Below, piece by piece: positions 17,095 to 26,678 of a stretch of 64,000 nucleotides of DNA (position 1 is its first letter; each line of letters begins with the position of its first letter). The notes beneath the pieces are model-generated. The model saw only the letters and a program-made list of their open reading frames with translations. It had not been told where the DNA came from and did no database searches. The DNA is taken from assembly GCF_003387535.1 (NCBI RefSeq), contig NZ_QUNR01000004.1, positions 124,001 to 188,000 of the forward strand, in the 5' to 3' direction. The position numbers and the translations under genes are program-made. The stretch is from Paraperlucidibaca baekdonensis. GTDB lineage: Bacteria > Pseudomonadota > Gammaproteobacteria > Pseudomonadales > Moraxellaceae.

Positions 17095-18381
17095 TTAGCG
17101 TAAATAGGGAGACCACACGGGCTCGCGCACTTCGCCATCAACAGCGGGCAATCTTAACTTAAAACGGCCATCGAGCGACATAATTCCCAGCACGCCTAAG
17201 CGGCCTTTTCGGGTTGCGTAGACGACCATTTGGCTGTTTGGCGAAAAGCTTGGCGACTCGTCTAATGGCGTGTCGGTGAGGATGCTGAAGACGCCATTGT
17301 TTAGGTCTTGAATGCCGATGGCGTAGGTGCTCGGGCCGGTCTGATGCACCATCGATAAATAACGACCATTGGGACTGATATCACCGCGCGCGTTAAATTT
17401 CCCGCTAAACGTCAGGCGTTTGGTGCCACCGGAGGCAATGTCGAGGCGATAGATTTGTGGACCGCCACTGCGATCAGAGGTGAAAATTAACGACTTACCA
17501 TCGCTGCTCCAGCGCGGCTCGGTGTCGATTGCCGGGCTGTTGGTTAGGCGTTTTAGGGACTTGTCTGTGAGGTCCATGACATAAATTTCTGGGTTGCCAT
17601 CGCGCGATAACGTCAGCGCCATCGACTTGCCATCAGGTGACCACGATGGTGCACCATTGAGGCCGGCAAAATCGGAAATTTTGGTGCGCTGGCGGGTGGC
17701 AAGGTTTTGCACAAAAATAGCCGGTTTGCGCGCCTCAAAGGATACATAGGCGACTTGTCTGGCACTCGGCGACCAAGTCGGTGACAAAATCGGTTCCACC
17801 GAGTCGAGCAACGTAATCTGGCGTTCGCCATCAATGTCTGACAATTCTAAGCGGTAGCGTCGCTGAGTGTTGCGCTTGTACTGATTGACGTAGAGGATCT
17901 TCGTCGAAAAAACGCCAGGCTCGCCAGTCACTTGCTTGTAAATGCGATCGCTAATGTAGTGCGCGGCGTCGCGCCAGCGACTTGAGTCAACGGTAAAGGT
18001 TTCACCTAGCACGCGCTCTAGGCCGCCTTTCTTCAGCAACTCATAGCGGAATGAATACCGTCCATCAGCGGTTTTGCTGGCTTGGCCGATAACCACTAGG
18101 TCGGCGGCAATATTTTGCCATACACCCGGTAGCATTTCGGCACTGCTGCTGGGCTGACCGGGCAGAGTGGCCGGGTCGACTGAGCGAAATTTGCCGCTGC
18201 GATCTAAGTCGGCACGAATGATATTGCCGGTGTTATCGCCGGCACTGATTCCACCAAATGGCACCACGGCAATCGGCAGGGCATCGTCTAAGCGCTGCGT
18301 GATTTCGATTGTAAGACCGGCTTGCGCTAGGCCTGAAATCAGCAATAAACAAAAGCCAAGACATGTGCTTCGCAACGCCAT
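17095..18381 (-). CDS. tolB: Tol-Pal system protein TolB
   Basis: TolB is the periplasmic six-bladed beta-propeller that links Pal to the energised TolA. The signal peptide is residues 1-21 (cleavage after LAQA). The N-terminal alpha/beta domain runs to about residue 160. It is followed by WD40-like PD40 repeats with recurrent phrases such as PSWSPDGKSMAL and PRWSSDGKSLIF. Length is 428 residues. It lies four bases after tolA. Confidence 0.97.
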   Translation of the reverse strand: MALRSTCLGFCLLLISGLAQAGLTIEITQRLDDALPIAVVPFGGISAGDNTGNIIRADLDRSGKFRSVDPATLPGQPSSSAEMLPGVWQNIAADLVVIGQASKTADGRYSFRYELLKKGGLERVLGETFTVDSSRWRDAAHYISDRIYKQVTGEPGVFSTKILYVNQYKRNTQRRYRLELSDIDGERQITLLDSVEPILSPTWSPSARQVAYVSFEARKPAIFVQNLATRQRTKISDFAGLNGAPSWSPDGKSMALTLSRDGNPEIYVMDLTDKSLKRLTNSPAIDTEPRWSSDGKSLIFTSDRSGGPQIYRLDIASGGTKRLTFSGKFNARGDISPNGRYLSMVHQTGPSTYAIGIQDLNNGVFSILTDTPLDESPSFSPNSQMVVYATRKGRLGVLGIMSLDGRFKLRLPAVDGEVREPVWSPYLR

Positions 18382-18384
18382 GGG

Positions 18385-19188
18385 TTACTCCTCGGTAGTG
18401 TAGTTCAGCGCGAACACACGAAAGTTATCACGAAATAGGGCAGCATCGGCAGGAACTGGCAACGGACTCGCACGTAACACGGCGTCTTTTACACTGGCAT
18501 CGAAGGCCGAATTGCCACTGCCTTTCGTGACAATAACAGATGATACCTCGCCGCCAGGCAGCAAAGTGATGCGCAATACAGTGGCTAATTCACCCGTCAC
18601 TTGTGGTGGTCGGCGCCATTGGCTTTTAATTTTGCGATTAATCGCCAGGGTGAACTCGCGTAACTGCGCTGCTTGTTGTTTTGCCAATGCTGCATTGGTG
18701 GCTGACTCAGTTAAGGCATCGATTTCAGATTGCATTTGTTTGGCCAAGGCATCTTGTTGCTGCTGGCGTTGCTGTGCAGCACGCTTCGCTTGCTCGGCTT
18801 CAATGATTTTTTTGGCCTCATCAGCAATACGTTTGGCTTCAACAGCCGGGTCTGGTTTCGGCTTTGGCTTTGGCTCAGGCTTTGGCTCAGGCTTTGGCTC
18901 AGGCTTTGGCTCAGGTTTTGGCTCAGGTTTTGGCTCAGGTTTTGGCTCAGGTTTTGGCTCAGGTTTCGGTTCAGGTTTCGGTTCAGGTTTCGGTTCAGGC
19001 TCAGGCGCTTGCACAGGTGCGACTGCCAGTTCAGGCGCGGCGACGGCTGCCGGCGGAGCCACCAACATCGCCTGCATGGCTTTTGGCACCTCCGGCAATG
19101 TGTGCGGGCGCACAAAAACAACCAAGGCAATCACCAAGACTGCATGGCCAAGCAGCGATAGCGTAGTGGCAGACCAGCTGAGCTTCAT
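18385..19188 (-). CDS. tolA: Tol-Pal system protein TolA with EPKP repeat linker
   Basis: TolA spans the periplasm from the TolQR motor to Pal. There is one membrane helix at about residues 8-26. A Pro/Glu/Lys linker of about eleven EPKP units covers roughly residues 60-110. A Lys/Ala/Gln helix ([20 protein letters not shown]) follows, and the globular C-terminal domain starts near residue 175 ([16 protein letters not shown]). The protein is 267 residues, shorter than the 421 of E. coli because the helical domain II is short. The EPKP part is typical of a stiff periplasm-spanning linker, as in TonB. Confidence 0.93.
   Translation of the reverse strand: MKLSWSATTLSLLGHAVLVIALVVFVRPHTLPEVPKAMQAMLVAPPAAVAAPELAVAPVQAPEPEPKPEPKPEPKPEPKPEPKPEPKPEPKPEPKPEPKPEPKPEPKPKPKPDPAVEAKRIADEAKKIIEAEQAKRAAQQRQQQQDALAKQMQSEIDALTESATNAALAKQQAAQLREFTLAINRKIKSQWRRPPQVTGELATVLRITLLPGGEVSSVIVTKGSGNSAFDASVKDAVLRASPLPVPADAALFRDNFRVFALNYTTEE
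18851..19009 (-). repeat. 12-base tandem repeat encoding EPKP in tolA
   Basis: About eleven copies of a 12-base unit (TTTGGCTCAGGT on the plus strand) lie in frame in tolA. Sub-blocks share the same synonymous changes: a GGC-type group, a GGTTTTGGC-type group and a GGTTTCGGT-type group. That pattern suggests stepwise duplication by slippage. Each unit adds four residues, so copy-number change would alter linker length without breaking the frame. Confidence 0.9.
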
Positions 19189-19628
19189 GGCGTGCTTGGC
19201 AGCTCAGTGAGCAAGCCAACTTGCGTCACGCCAGCTTGTTGCAGTGATGACATCAGCTCAATCACGCGGCCATAGCTCACGCGCTGGTCACCATTGACCA
19301 AGACCGGCAGTTTTTCACCGCGAGCCTGACGCAGTGCACGAATCTCACTCGGGAGATTTTGCATGCTGACTTCGCTGCGCGTGGTCGGGTCTGATTGCAG
19401 CCAAAAACTGCCATTGGCCTTTACCGTGACAATGAGCGGCTGCTGATCGTTGATCGACAGGGCATCGGCCTCGGCTTCCGGCAAATCCACTTCAATGCCT
19501 TGCGTGAGCATGGGCGCGGTGATCATAAAAATCACCAAGAGCACGAGCATCACATCGATATACGGCACGACGTTCATCTCGGCCATGGGCTTTTTGCGGG
19601 GACGTCGAAGCGACGATTGCAGGCTCAT
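19185..19628 (-). CDS. tolR: Tol-Pal system protein TolR
   Basis: TolR is the ExbD-like component of the proton-driven TolQR motor. The single membrane helix ([21 protein letters not shown], residues 20-41) carries the essential Asp26 in YIDVMLVLL. The periplasmic domain follows, with [18 protein letters not shown]. Length is 147 residues. It overlaps tolA by ATGA and lies two bases after tolQ. Confidence 0.96.
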   Translation of the reverse strand: MSLQSSLRRPRKKPMAEMNVVPYIDVMLVLLVIFMITAPMLTQGIEVDLPEAEADALSINDQQPLIVTVKANGSFWLQSDPTTRSEVSMQNLPSEIRALRQARGEKLPVLVNGDQRVSYGRVIELMSSLQQAGVTQVGLLTELPSTP

Positions 19629-19630
19629 GC

Positions 19631-20329
19631 TCAGTGGCCTGTGGTGCTGCGACCGGCATGCGCTTCGCGATGCAAAATGCTGCTTAACTCTTCGGCGAAG
19701 ATTTCATAACGCGATAACACGCTGTCGCTGTCGGCGGCAAAACGGTTATAGGCGAGCACCGCGGGAATCGCCGCAAACAAACCAATAGCGGTGGCAATCA
19801 GGGCTTCGGCAATGCCCGGTGCGACCACGGCGAGGGTCGCTTGCTGGACTTTAGCGAGGCCAATAAACGACGACATAATGCCCCAGACCGTGCCAAACAA
19901 GCCGATATACGGGCTGGTCGAGCCAACGCTGGCCAAAAACGGCAGCTGTGCTTCTAAGCGTGATTGCTCAACACTCAAGGCAATGCGCAGGGCGCGCGCA
20001 ACCCCTTGCATGGTGGCTTCAGAGTCGGCATTTTTTTCACGTAGGCGCTGGAACTCTTGAAAGCCGGCACGAAACAGATTTTCGCAGCCGGAATCGGTGT
20101 TGGGGCTATGGCCGACTTGCTCGCTGAGTTGGCGCATATCGGCACCGGACCAAAAGCGTTCCTCAAACTGACTCGCCAAGGCCTTAGCGCGACTATAGAC
20201 CGCGCGGCGTTGCAAAATAATGCCCCACGACATCACCGAGGCAAGCACCAAGATCAGCATGACGGCCTGCACCACAGGGCTAGCACCGAGGATTAAAGAG
20301 GTGATGGTCATCTCGGGAGCGGCTGTCAT
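19631..20329 (-). CDS. tolQ: Tol-Pal system protein TolQ
   Basis: TolQ is the ExbB/MotA-like proton channel subunit with three membrane helices (about residues 15-40, 135-160 and 170-195). Recognisable stretches include PYIGLFGTVWGIMSSFIGL and APGIAEALIATAIGLFAAIPA. Length is 232 residues. ATGA overlap with ybgC indicates coupling. It forms the inner-membrane motor with TolR and TolA. Confidence 0.97.
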   Translation of the reverse strand: MTAAPEMTITSLILGASPVVQAVMLILVLASVMSWGIILQRRAVYSRAKALASQFEERFWSGADMRQLSEQVGHSPNTDSGCENLFRAGFQEFQRLREKNADSEATMQGVARALRIALSVEQSRLEAQLPFLASVGSTSPYIGLFGTVWGIMSSFIGLAKVQQATLAVVAPGIAEALIATAIGLFAAIPAVLAYNRFAADSDSVLSRYEIFAEELSSILHREAHAGRSTTGH

Positions 20330-20739
20330 GGGGTATTTCCTAGCAAGGGACGAAGTAAGTCGGACAAGGTAGTGGGCAGCGCGCGTGGTTTCAAGTGCAA
20401 ACGGTCTACGCAGGCAACTTCCACGCGGCCGGCGGCAATGATGACGTCATCTCGCCAAATGCGTTGACGAAAATGCAGTGAGGCACGGCCAATTTTACTA
20501 ATCTCGGCGCTCACAATGAGCTGATCATCGAGGCGGGCGGGTTGTTTATAGTCAATGTCGACATGGCGCACCACAAACAACACCGGGTCGGGGCCGGTCA
20601 GGTAGTGGTCATAGCCAAAGCTGCGCAAACACTCGGTGCGGGCGCGCTCAAAAAACTTTAAGTAATTCACATAATAAACAATGCCGCCGGCATCGGTGTC
20701 TTCAATATAGACCCGCACTGGCCAGTGAAAATCAGCCAT
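20326..20739 (-). CDS. ybgC: YbgC-family acyl-CoA thioesterase of the tol-pal operon
   Basis: This is a hot-dog-fold thioesterase (137 residues) that hydrolyses acyl-CoA or acyl-ACP and is almost always the first gene of tol-pal operons. The active-site segment [24 protein letters not shown] is at residues 9-32, with the catalytic Asp in EDTDAGG. It overlaps ruvB by eight bases upstream and tolQ by four downstream. Its physiological substrate is still debated. Confidence 0.94.
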   Translation of the reverse strand: MADFHWPVRVYIEDTDAGGIVYYVNYLKFFERARTECLRSFGYDHYLTGPDPVLFVVRHVDIDYKQPARLDDQLIVSAEISKIGRASLHFRQRIWRDDVIIAAGRVEVACVDRLHLKPRALPTTLSDLLRPLLGNTP

Positions 20740-21751
20740 GCGGCGCCTCCGGCGGTTTTAGGCCGAGCTGTAGCCAGGCTTGTTGGCTGGCCATGCGACC
20801 TCGCGCGGTACGAATCACCAAGCCCTGCTGAATCAAATACGGCTCAATGACATCTTCTAATGTGCCGGCATCTTCCGATAGTGCCGCAGCCATGGATTCG
20901 ACGCCAACCGGCCCTCCGCCAAATTTTTCAATCAGTAGCGATAAAAAGCGTCGATCCATGCCGTCGAGACCTTGCGGATCGACATCGAGCAGGGTTAGCG
21001 CATCGTGCGCGATGGCCTGCGTGATGACGCCATTGCCTTTGACCTCGGCAAAATCACGCACACGCCGCAGCAGGCGATTGGCAATGCGTGGCGTGCCGCG
21101 CGCGCGTTGAGCAATTTCCGCGGCGCCATCACGCTCAATGGGCAAATTCAGCAAGTCGGCTGAGCGCGACACGATATGCGTGAGGTCGGCGACATTATAA
21201 AATTGCAGGCGCTGGACAATGCCAAACCGATCACGCAATGGCGAGGTGAGTAGGCCTGCGCGCGTGGTCGCACCTATTAATGTAAACGGCGGTAAATCGA
21301 GCTTAATGGAACGCGCTGCCGGGCCTTCGCCAATGACGATATCGAGCTGATAATCTTCCATGGCCGGGTATAAAATTTCTTCCACTACCGGCGATAATCG
21401 GTGAATTTCGTCGATAAATAGCACATCGCCAGCTTCTAGGTTGGTCAGCAAGGCGGCTAAATCGCCGGCACGCTCAAGCACCGGGCCCGAGGTTGAGCGC
21501 AGTTCGCCACCCATTTCACGGGCAATGATATTGGCCAAGGTGGTCTTGCCCAAGCCCGGTGGCCCGAAGATCAAGGTGTGATCAAGCGCTTCTTCGCGGC
21601 TGCGTGCGGCCTCAATAAAAATCGCCATTTGCTCGCGTACGTGCGGCTGACCCACGTAGTCATCGAGGCGAGTGGGGCGAATGGCACGGTCAATGGCCTG
21701 CTCTAAGGGCTTGGTGGCGCCGCTGATGAGACGATCGGATTCGACACTCAT
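20732..21751 (-). CDS. ruvB: Holliday junction branch-migration helicase RuvB
   Basis: RuvB is the AAA+ motor that drives branch migration with RuvA. The Walker A motif [10 protein letters not shown] is near residues 63-72, and Walker B is LFIDEIHRL. The RuvB-specific [18 protein letters not shown] (sensor 1 and arginine finger region) and the C-terminal winged helix are present. Length is 339 residues. It overlaps ruvA by ATGA and ybgC by eight bases. Confidence 0.98.
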   Translation of the reverse strand: MSVESDRLISGATKPLEQAIDRAIRPTRLDDYVGQPHVREQMAIFIEAARSREEALDHTLIFGPPGLGKTTLANIIAREMGGELRSTSGPVLERAGDLAALLTNLEAGDVLFIDEIHRLSPVVEEILYPAMEDYQLDIVIGEGPAARSIKLDLPPFTLIGATTRAGLLTSPLRDRFGIVQRLQFYNVADLTHIVSRSADLLNLPIERDGAAEIAQRARGTPRIANRLLRRVRDFAEVKGNGVITQAIAHDALTLLDVDPQGLDGMDRRFLSLLIEKFGGGPVGVESMAAALSEDAGTLEDVIEPYLIQQGLVIRTARGRMASQQAWLQLGLKPPEAPHG

Positions 21752-22350
21752 GATTTCAATAAGCCTTTCAAGGCCGCGCGCACGAGGCTGGCTGTATCAG
21801 TGTGCGCGCTGGCCACGGCTTTCACCGCACGCTGCGCCTCCACTGGCTTATAGCCCAGCGCTTCTAGCGCACTGATGGCCTCATCGCTGGCCGAGGCCTC
21901 GGGCACCAGCGTCACCGAGGCGCGCTCATCGGGCAACGACACGCGGAATTTATCGAGCTTATCGCGCAATTCCACGACCAAGCGCTCGGCGGTTTTTTTG
22001 CCGATGCCAGGCACGCGGGTCAGGGTAGCGATGTCTTCGCGTTGTAAGCAGGCGCGCAGCGCGCTGACCTCCATGCCCGACAAAATAGTCAGCGCCAGTT
22101 TTGGCCCGACACCGCTGACCTTAATCAGCAATAAAAACACGCTGCGCTGCTCGCGCTCATGAAAGCCAAAGAGCTGATGGGCATCTTCGCGCACGCTTAA
22201 ATGCGTCCACAATGTGAGTGGCTCATTGAGCGCCGGGAGCTGATAGTAGGTAGTTAATGGCACATCGACGGCATAGCCGACACCGTGCACATCGAGCACA
22301 ATTTGCGCGCTGTCTTTATCAATGAGTAGGCCGCTTAAGCGCGAAATCAT
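21748..22350 (-). CDS. ruvA: Holliday junction DNA-binding protein RuvA
   Basis: RuvA binds four-way junctions and recruits RuvB. The N-terminal OB fold (residues 1-62) is followed by helix-hairpin-helix motifs including [13 protein letters not shown] and [13 protein letters not shown]. The C-terminal domain III (about 150-200) touches RuvB. Length is 200 residues. Fifty bases separate it from ruvC upstream. Confidence 0.98.
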   Translation of the reverse strand: MISRLSGLLIDKDSAQIVLDVHGVGYAVDVPLTTYYQLPALNEPLTLWTHLSVREDAHQLFGFHEREQRSVFLLLIKVSGVGPKLALTILSGMEVSALRACLQREDIATLTRVPGIGKKTAERLVVELRDKLDKFRVSLPDERASVTLVPEASASDEAISALEALGYKPVEAQRAVKAVASAHTDTASLVRAALKGLLKS

Positions 22351-22400
22351 GCCGCGTTATCCTTGTTATTTTGCTGCGCTATGGCTGAGGTAAAGCCTCA

Positions 22401-22919
22401 TCAGTGGCCACGGCCGCGACGCAAACCAGTGATCGTCATTTTTAGCATATTTGCGCTGGCATGGGCATGACAAAGTGCCGCCGCTAAGCCATCGGCGGCA
22501 TCGGCCTGCGGGCATTGCTCAAGCTGCAATAAGCGCATGACCATGTGCTGAACTTGCGTTTTATCGGCCGCGCCCGTACCCACTACCGATTGCTTGATTT
22601 GCCGGGCGCTGTATTCAGCCACTACCACGCCCGCATGCCCCAATGCTGCGAGCGCCGCGCCTCGGGCTTGGCCGAGCTTCAGCGCCGAGTCGGCATTGTT
22701 CGATAAAAACACTTGCTCAACGCTGGCCTGCGTTGGTTGCCACTGCGCAATGATTTGCGTCAGGCCTTGAAAAATCGTTAGCACGCGTTCTGGCAGGCTA
22801 TCCTCGGTTTTCATGCGAATGCAGCCGCTGTCGACATAGCGCCAGCCGCGGCCCTCGGCGGCGATGACGCCATAGCCGGTGATGCGCGATCCGGGGTCAA
22901 CGCCGAGGATAATGGTCAA
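22401..22919 (-). CDS. ruvC: Crossover junction endodeoxyribonuclease RuvC
   Basis: RuvC cleaves Holliday junctions symmetrically. The acidic catalytic residues are seen in [14 protein letters not shown] (Asp7), ASVEQVF (Glu near 67) and the C-terminal [14 protein letters not shown] (two aspartates). Length is 172 residues. It lies three bases after yebC. Confidence 0.97.
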   Translation of the reverse strand: MTIILGVDPGSRITGYGVIAAEGRGWRYVDSGCIRMKTEDSLPERVLTIFQGLTQIIAQWQPTQASVEQVFLSNNADSALKLGQARGAALAALGHAGVVVAEYSARQIKQSVVGTGAADKTQVQHMVMRLLQLEQCPQADAADGLAAALCHAHASANMLKMTITGLRRGRGH

Positions 22920-22922
22920 GGT

Positions 22923-23672
22923 TTAGGCATTTAACGCGGCCATCACGGCCTCGCTAAAATTGGCGTTGGTGTAGACGTTTTGCACATCGTCGAGGTCTTC
23001 GAGCATATCGATCATCTTGAGAATTTTCTCGGCCTGCTCCAGCACGGTGATGTCGGCTTGCGTGCTCGCCTGCATGGTCACTTCGGCCTGCTCGGGCTTC
23101 AATCCGGCGGCCTCCAGCGCATCCACCACGGCACCAAAAGCTTCTGGCGTGGTAACGACTGTGAAGCCATCGTCATCGCTTTCAACGTCATCCGCACCAG
23201 CCTCTAGAGCCACTTCGAGAAGCTGATCTTCGTGGGTCGCTGCGCTGAAGACGATTTCGCCGCGCTTGGCGAATAAATACGCCACGGAGCCGTTCGTGCC
23301 CAGATTGCCGCCATTTTTGCTAAAGCCGTGGCGGACTTCTGAGACCGTGCGATTGATATTATCGGTCATGGTCTCAACCAATACCGCCACGCCACCAACG
23401 CCATAGCCCTCATAGGTCAGTTCGTCGAGTTTTTTGTCGTCGTCGCCGCCAGCACCACGCGAGATGGCGCGGTTGACGACATCGCGCGTCATATTGGCGC
23501 CTAAGGCTTTTGAGACGATGGCGCGTAGGCGTGGGTTGTCGGCCTCGCTGGGGCCGCCTAAGCGCGCGGCCACGGTGATTTCACGAATAAATTTGGTGAA
23601 AATCTTGCCGCGCGAGGCGTCGGTACGCGCTTTTTTATGTTTGATGTTTGCCCATTTGCTGTGTCCGGCCAT
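22923..23672 (-). CDS. yebC: YebC/PmpR-family regulatory protein
   Basis: This conserved protein (249 residues) begins with the family signature [19 protein letters not shown]. The family is described as a DNA-binding regulator (PmpR), and related members help translation of proline stretches. It sits between aspS and ruvC, four and three bases from each, which is the standard gammaproteobacterial order. The role here is not shown by the sequence. Confidence 0.94.
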   Translation of the reverse strand: MAGHSKWANIKHKKARTDASRGKIFTKFIREITVAARLGGPSEADNPRLRAIVSKALGANMTRDVVNRAISRGAGGDDDKKLDELTYEGYGVGGVAVLVETMTDNINRTVSEVRHGFSKNGGNLGTNGSVAYLFAKRGEIVFSAATHEDQLLEVALEAGADDVESDDDGFTVVTTPEAFGAVVDALEAAGLKPEQAEVTMQASTQADITVLEQAEKILKMIDMLEDLDDVQNVYTNANFSEAVMAALNA

Positions 23673-23675
23673 GGC

Positions 23676-25484
23676 TTACTCCTTCGCTGCCTGAGCGCTA
23701 GCGAGCTTCGGCTCTTCGCGCAAACGGATGCCGAGCTCACGTAGCTGTTTGGTCTCAACGGGTGCGGGCGCGTGCGTCATCAGGCATTCGGCCGTTTTCG
23801 TTTTCGGGAAGGCAATGACATCACGAATCGACGTGGCACCGGTCATCAGCATGACGAGGCGATCGAGGCCAAAGGCTAGGCCGCCATGCGGTGGCGCGCC
23901 GTATTTGAGGGCATCGAGCAGAAACTCGAATTTCTCATTGGCTTCTTCTTCGCTGATGCCGAGCGCTTCAAACACGGCTTTTTGCATGTCGAGGTTGTAA
24001 ATACGCAGCGAGCCGCCACCGAGTTCGGTGCCATTGAGCACCATGTCATAGGCCACGGAAATGGCCTCGCCAGGGTTGGTTTTCAGCGTCTCAACATCGC
24101 ATTTGGGCAGCGTGAAGGGATGGTGCACGGAGGTCCATTGGCCATCGGCAACCTCTTCAAACATCGGGAAGTCCACGACCCATAGTGGCGCCCATTCGCA
24201 GGTCAGTAGCTTCTGGTCATGACCGACTTTCACGCGCAAGGCACCGAGCGCATCATTGACTACACGGGCTTTGTCGGCGCCAAAGAAAATCAAGTCGCCA
24301 TTGGCCGCACCGGTGCGCTCTATGATGGCTTTTAGGGCGTCATCGGGCAGGAATTTCACAATTGGCGATTGCAGACCGCTGCCTTCGCCATTGTGGATAT
24401 TACTGATGTCATTGACCTTGATGTAGGCGAGGCCTTTGGCGCCATAAATACCGACAAACTTGGTGTATTCGTCGATTTGGCTGCGTGGCATGGCCGCGCC
24501 ACCGGGCACGCGTAGTGCAGCAATACGGCCTTTAGGGTCTTTTGCGGGGCCGGCGAAAACTTTGAATTCGACTTTGTCCATCAGGTCGGCAACATCGACG
24601 AGCTCTAATGGGATGCGCAGGTCGGGTTTATCTGAGCCAAAGCGGCGCATAGCATCGGCATAGGTCATGCGCGGGAAGGCGTCGAATGTCACACCGAGCA
24701 GCTGGTCAAACAGCTCCACAGCCATATTTTCGGTGATCTGCATGATTTCCTCGTCGCTCATAAACGAGGTTTCGATATCGATTTGCGTGAATTCGGGCTG
24801 ACGGTCAGCGCGTAAATCTTCATCGCGGAAACATTTGGCGATTTGATAGTAGCGGTCAAAGCCGGAGACCATCAGCAGCTGTTTAAAGAGCTGGGGTGAC
24901 TGCGGCAGGGCGAAAAAGCTGCCGGGCTGAGTGCGTGAGGGCACCAAGTAGTCGCGCGCGCCTTCGGGGGTGGCGCGCGTCAAAATAGGTGTTTCCACAT
25001 CTAAAAAGCCATGACGGTCTAAATAGTTGCGAATCAGCGTGGTGACTTTTGAGCGAAAGCGCATGCGCTCAAGCATTTCCGGGCGACGCATATCGAGGAA
25101 ACGATATTTCAGACGAATCTCTTCGCCAACATTGCTGAAGTCATCATTGAGCGGGAAGGGCGGCGTTTCGGCCTGCGCCAAAATCTCAATGGCCTTACCC
25201 AACACCTCAATTTGCCCCGATGGCATATTGGCATTTTCAGTGCCGGCATAACGCTGACGCACGCGGCCGGTAATTTTCAACACGTATTCCGAACGTGATT
25301 TATCAGCGGTAGCAAACGCCTCCGGGGTGTCTGGATCAATGACCACTTGCACCAAACCTTCGCGGTCGCGTAGGTCGAGGAAAATCACGCCGCCATGGTC
25401 ACGGCGACGGTGCACCCAACCGCACAATGTCACGGTTTGGTCGATAAAGGATTGATTCAAACTGCCGCAGTAATGGCTACGCAT
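23676..25484 (-). CDS. aspS: Aspartate--tRNA ligase
   Basis: This is a class IIb aminoacyl-tRNA synthetase of bacterial type (602 residues). The N-terminal OB-fold anticodon domain includes [23 protein letters not shown]. Motif 2 is [18 protein letters not shown], and motif 3 is [15 protein letters not shown] near the C-terminus. The bacterial insertion (GAD domain) lies between. It is the first gene of the long minus-strand run reaching queC. The upstream region to 25714 probably holds its promoter, but no convincing -10/-35 pair was found on that strand. Confidence 0.98.
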   Translation of the reverse strand: MRSHYCGSLNQSFIDQTVTLCGWVHRRRDHGGVIFLDLRDREGLVQVVIDPDTPEAFATADKSRSEYVLKITGRVRQRYAGTENANMPSGQIEVLGKAIEILAQAETPPFPLNDDFSNVGEEIRLKYRFLDMRRPEMLERMRFRSKVTTLIRNYLDRHGFLDVETPILTRATPEGARDYLVPSRTQPGSFFALPQSPQLFKQLLMVSGFDRYYQIAKCFRDEDLRADRQPEFTQIDIETSFMSDEEIMQITENMAVELFDQLLGVTFDAFPRMTYADAMRRFGSDKPDLRIPLELVDVADLMDKVEFKVFAGPAKDPKGRIAALRVPGGAAMPRSQIDEYTKFVGIYGAKGLAYIKVNDISNIHNGEGSGLQSPIVKFLPDDALKAIIERTGAANGDLIFFGADKARVVNDALGALRVKVGHDQKLLTCEWAPLWVVDFPMFEEVADGQWTSVHHPFTLPKCDVETLKTNPGEAISVAYDMVLNGTELGGGSLRIYNLDMQKAVFEALGISEEEANEKFEFLLDALKYGAPPHGGLAFGLDRLVMLMTGATSIRDVIAFPKTKTAECLMTHAPAPVETKQLRELGIRLREEPKLASAQAAKE

Positions 25485-25597
25485 AAGGCCAACATCTCAG
25501 GTCAAAAAAGGGGCAAATGGCTCGCGCCATGGAAGCTAGCCGGCGAGTATAGCGAAGTCATTGCAGGCCTGCGAAGGGGGCTTTCACAGAAGACCTC

Positions 25598-25626
25598 TTT
25601 ACAGATCAAAAATCTTGGCGTAAATA
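25598..25626 (+). promoter_or_regulatory. Weak candidate sigma-70 promoter for the 55-codon gene
   Basis: TTTACA (five of six bases of the -35 consensus) is followed 17 bases later by TAAATA, a poor -10. It is the best pair I see in the 230-base divergent gap between aspS and the small gene at 25715. The rest of this gap shows no gene. Confidence 0.25.
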
Positions 25627-25714
25627 GCGCGATGAGTGGCGCAGTTAAGCAGTGTTTGCCCGAGCGATCGCCAGTCAACGCACGATGACGCATAGCCTGT
25701 AGGAGGGCTTGGTG

Positions 25715-25882
25715 ATGGAAGATGCATTTATTGAAGACGCAGATGATCAAGACAGCGACGAGTCAGAAAAAACCAACTCGGTAAAGAATGTGCTCGATAA
25801 ACGTCGTCTGCTAGATGACAAAATTGACGAGCGGCGTTTACGCCGGCAACTGCGCGATTACGACTTTGATTTAGACGATTAA
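25715..25882 (+). CDS. Small charged hypothetical protein, 55 residues
   Basis: An ATG at 25715 is preceded by a near-perfect Shine-Dalgarno AGGAGG at 25701-25706 with eight bases between. The 55-residue product has an acidic N-terminal third (EDADDQDSDESE), a basic helix (LDKRRLLDDKIDERRLRRQ) and ends in LRDYDFDLDD. There is no signal peptide or membrane helix. The basic-helix plus DYDF-D ending resembles small proteins annotated as PA3496-like in pseudomonads, but that match is from memory. It lies about 100 bases before sodB, in the same direction. The function is unknown. Confidence 0.7.
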   Translation: MEDAFIEDADDQDSDESEKTNSVKNVLDKRRLLDDKIDERRLRRQLRDYDFDLDD

Positions 25883-25917
25883 TTGCGCAGCCAGAAACGA
25901 TTGTTAGCGGCGTCAAC

Positions 25918-25945
25918 TTGCACGACGTCGCTGACTGGGCATAAT
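25918..25945 (+). promoter_or_regulatory. Candidate sigma-70 promoter for sodB
   Basis: TTGCAC and CATAAT are separated by 16 bases, 41 bases before the sodB start codon. The -10 matches five of six consensus bases and the -35 only the TTG core. If used, transcription would start near 25952, which also rules out the upstream in-frame ATG at 25944 as the sodB start. Confidence 0.4.
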
Positions 25946-25985
25946 GGACACGTTCAATTCACTCACAGACGACAAGGATTTGATT

Positions 25986-26585
25986 ATGGCTTTTGAATTG
26001 CCTGCACTGCCCTATGACAGCGCCGCACTGGAACCACACATCACCGCGCATACCTTGAGCTTTCACCATGCCAAGCACCACAACGCGTATGTCACCAACT
26101 TAAATAACCTGATCAAAGATACTGATCTGGCCGACAAAAGCTTAGAAGACATCATGAAAGCCAGCGCTGGCGACGCCGCCAAAGCCGGTATTTTTAATAA
26201 CAGTGCGCAAGTCTGGAACCACACCTTTTACTGGCACAGCATGAAGCCCAATGGCGGCGGCAAGCCCACAGGCGCCATTGCCGCAAAAATCGATGCAGAC
26301 TTTGGCTCATACGAGCAGTTTGCTGAAGCCTTCAAGGCCGCTGCCGCCACACAGTTTGGTTCTGGCTGGGCGTGGTTGGTTGTCGGTGCCGATGGCAAAT
26401 TGGCGGTGACTAAAACCGGTAATGCCGACTCGCCCTTGGTGCATGGCCACAAGCCACTGTTGACCATCGATGTCTGGGAGCACGCCTACTATTTGGACTT
26501 CCAGAACCGTCGTCCAGACTACATCAGCACCTTCCTAGATAAGTTGGTGAACTGGGACTTTGCAAATGCCAACTTGGCAGGCTAA
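25986..26585 (+). CDS. sodB: Superoxide dismutase, iron type
   Basis: SodB converts superoxide to oxygen and hydrogen peroxide in the cytoplasm. The ligands are His27 in HTLSFHHAKHH, the His in QVWNHTFYWHS, and the Asp and His in DVWEHAYY. The Gln in NNSAQVWNH, together with FGSGWAW, favours iron over manganese. ATG 25986 is chosen because AAGGA is correctly spaced; an earlier in-frame ATG at 25944 lies in the presumed promoter. The product is 199 residues. A strong terminator follows at 26639. Confidence 0.96.
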   Translation: MAFELPALPYDSAALEPHITAHTLSFHHAKHHNAYVTNLNNLIKDTDLADKSLEDIMKASAGDAAKAGIFNNSAQVWNHTFYWHSMKPNGGGKPTGAIAAKIDADFGSYEQFAEAFKAAAATQFGSGWAWLVVGADGKLAVTKTGNADSPLVHGHKPLLTIDVWEHAYYLDFQNRRPDYISTFLDKLVNWDFANANLAG

Positions 26586-26638
26586 CGATCCCGTGGCTCG
26601 GCCGCCGCGTTGATGTCTGTGGCGAGCCCACCGGTTAC

Positions 26639-26665
26639 AAAAAAGCACCCACGTGGTGCTTTTTT
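26639..26665 (+). terminator. Rho-independent terminator of sodB
   Basis: AAAAAAGCACC and GGTGCTTTTTT form an 11-pair stem around the loop CACGT, with the six-T run forming its 3' edge. It lies 54 bases after the sodB stop. The A-run on the left means it could also work on the other strand. An open frame runs through it into roxS, but translation across it is unlikely. Confidence 0.9.
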
Positions 26666-26678
26666 GCATTCCGAGACC

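Noticed and set aside
18512-19210. Long plus-strand ORF of 232 codons rich in GSGFGSGF repeats
   Set aside because: It is the antisense shadow of the EPKP repeat in tolA; the tol gene order and TolA domains make the minus strand the coding one.
26610-26678. N-terminal extension of the redox kinase
   Set aside because: It would be translated through the sodB terminator hairpin and lacks a ribosome site.
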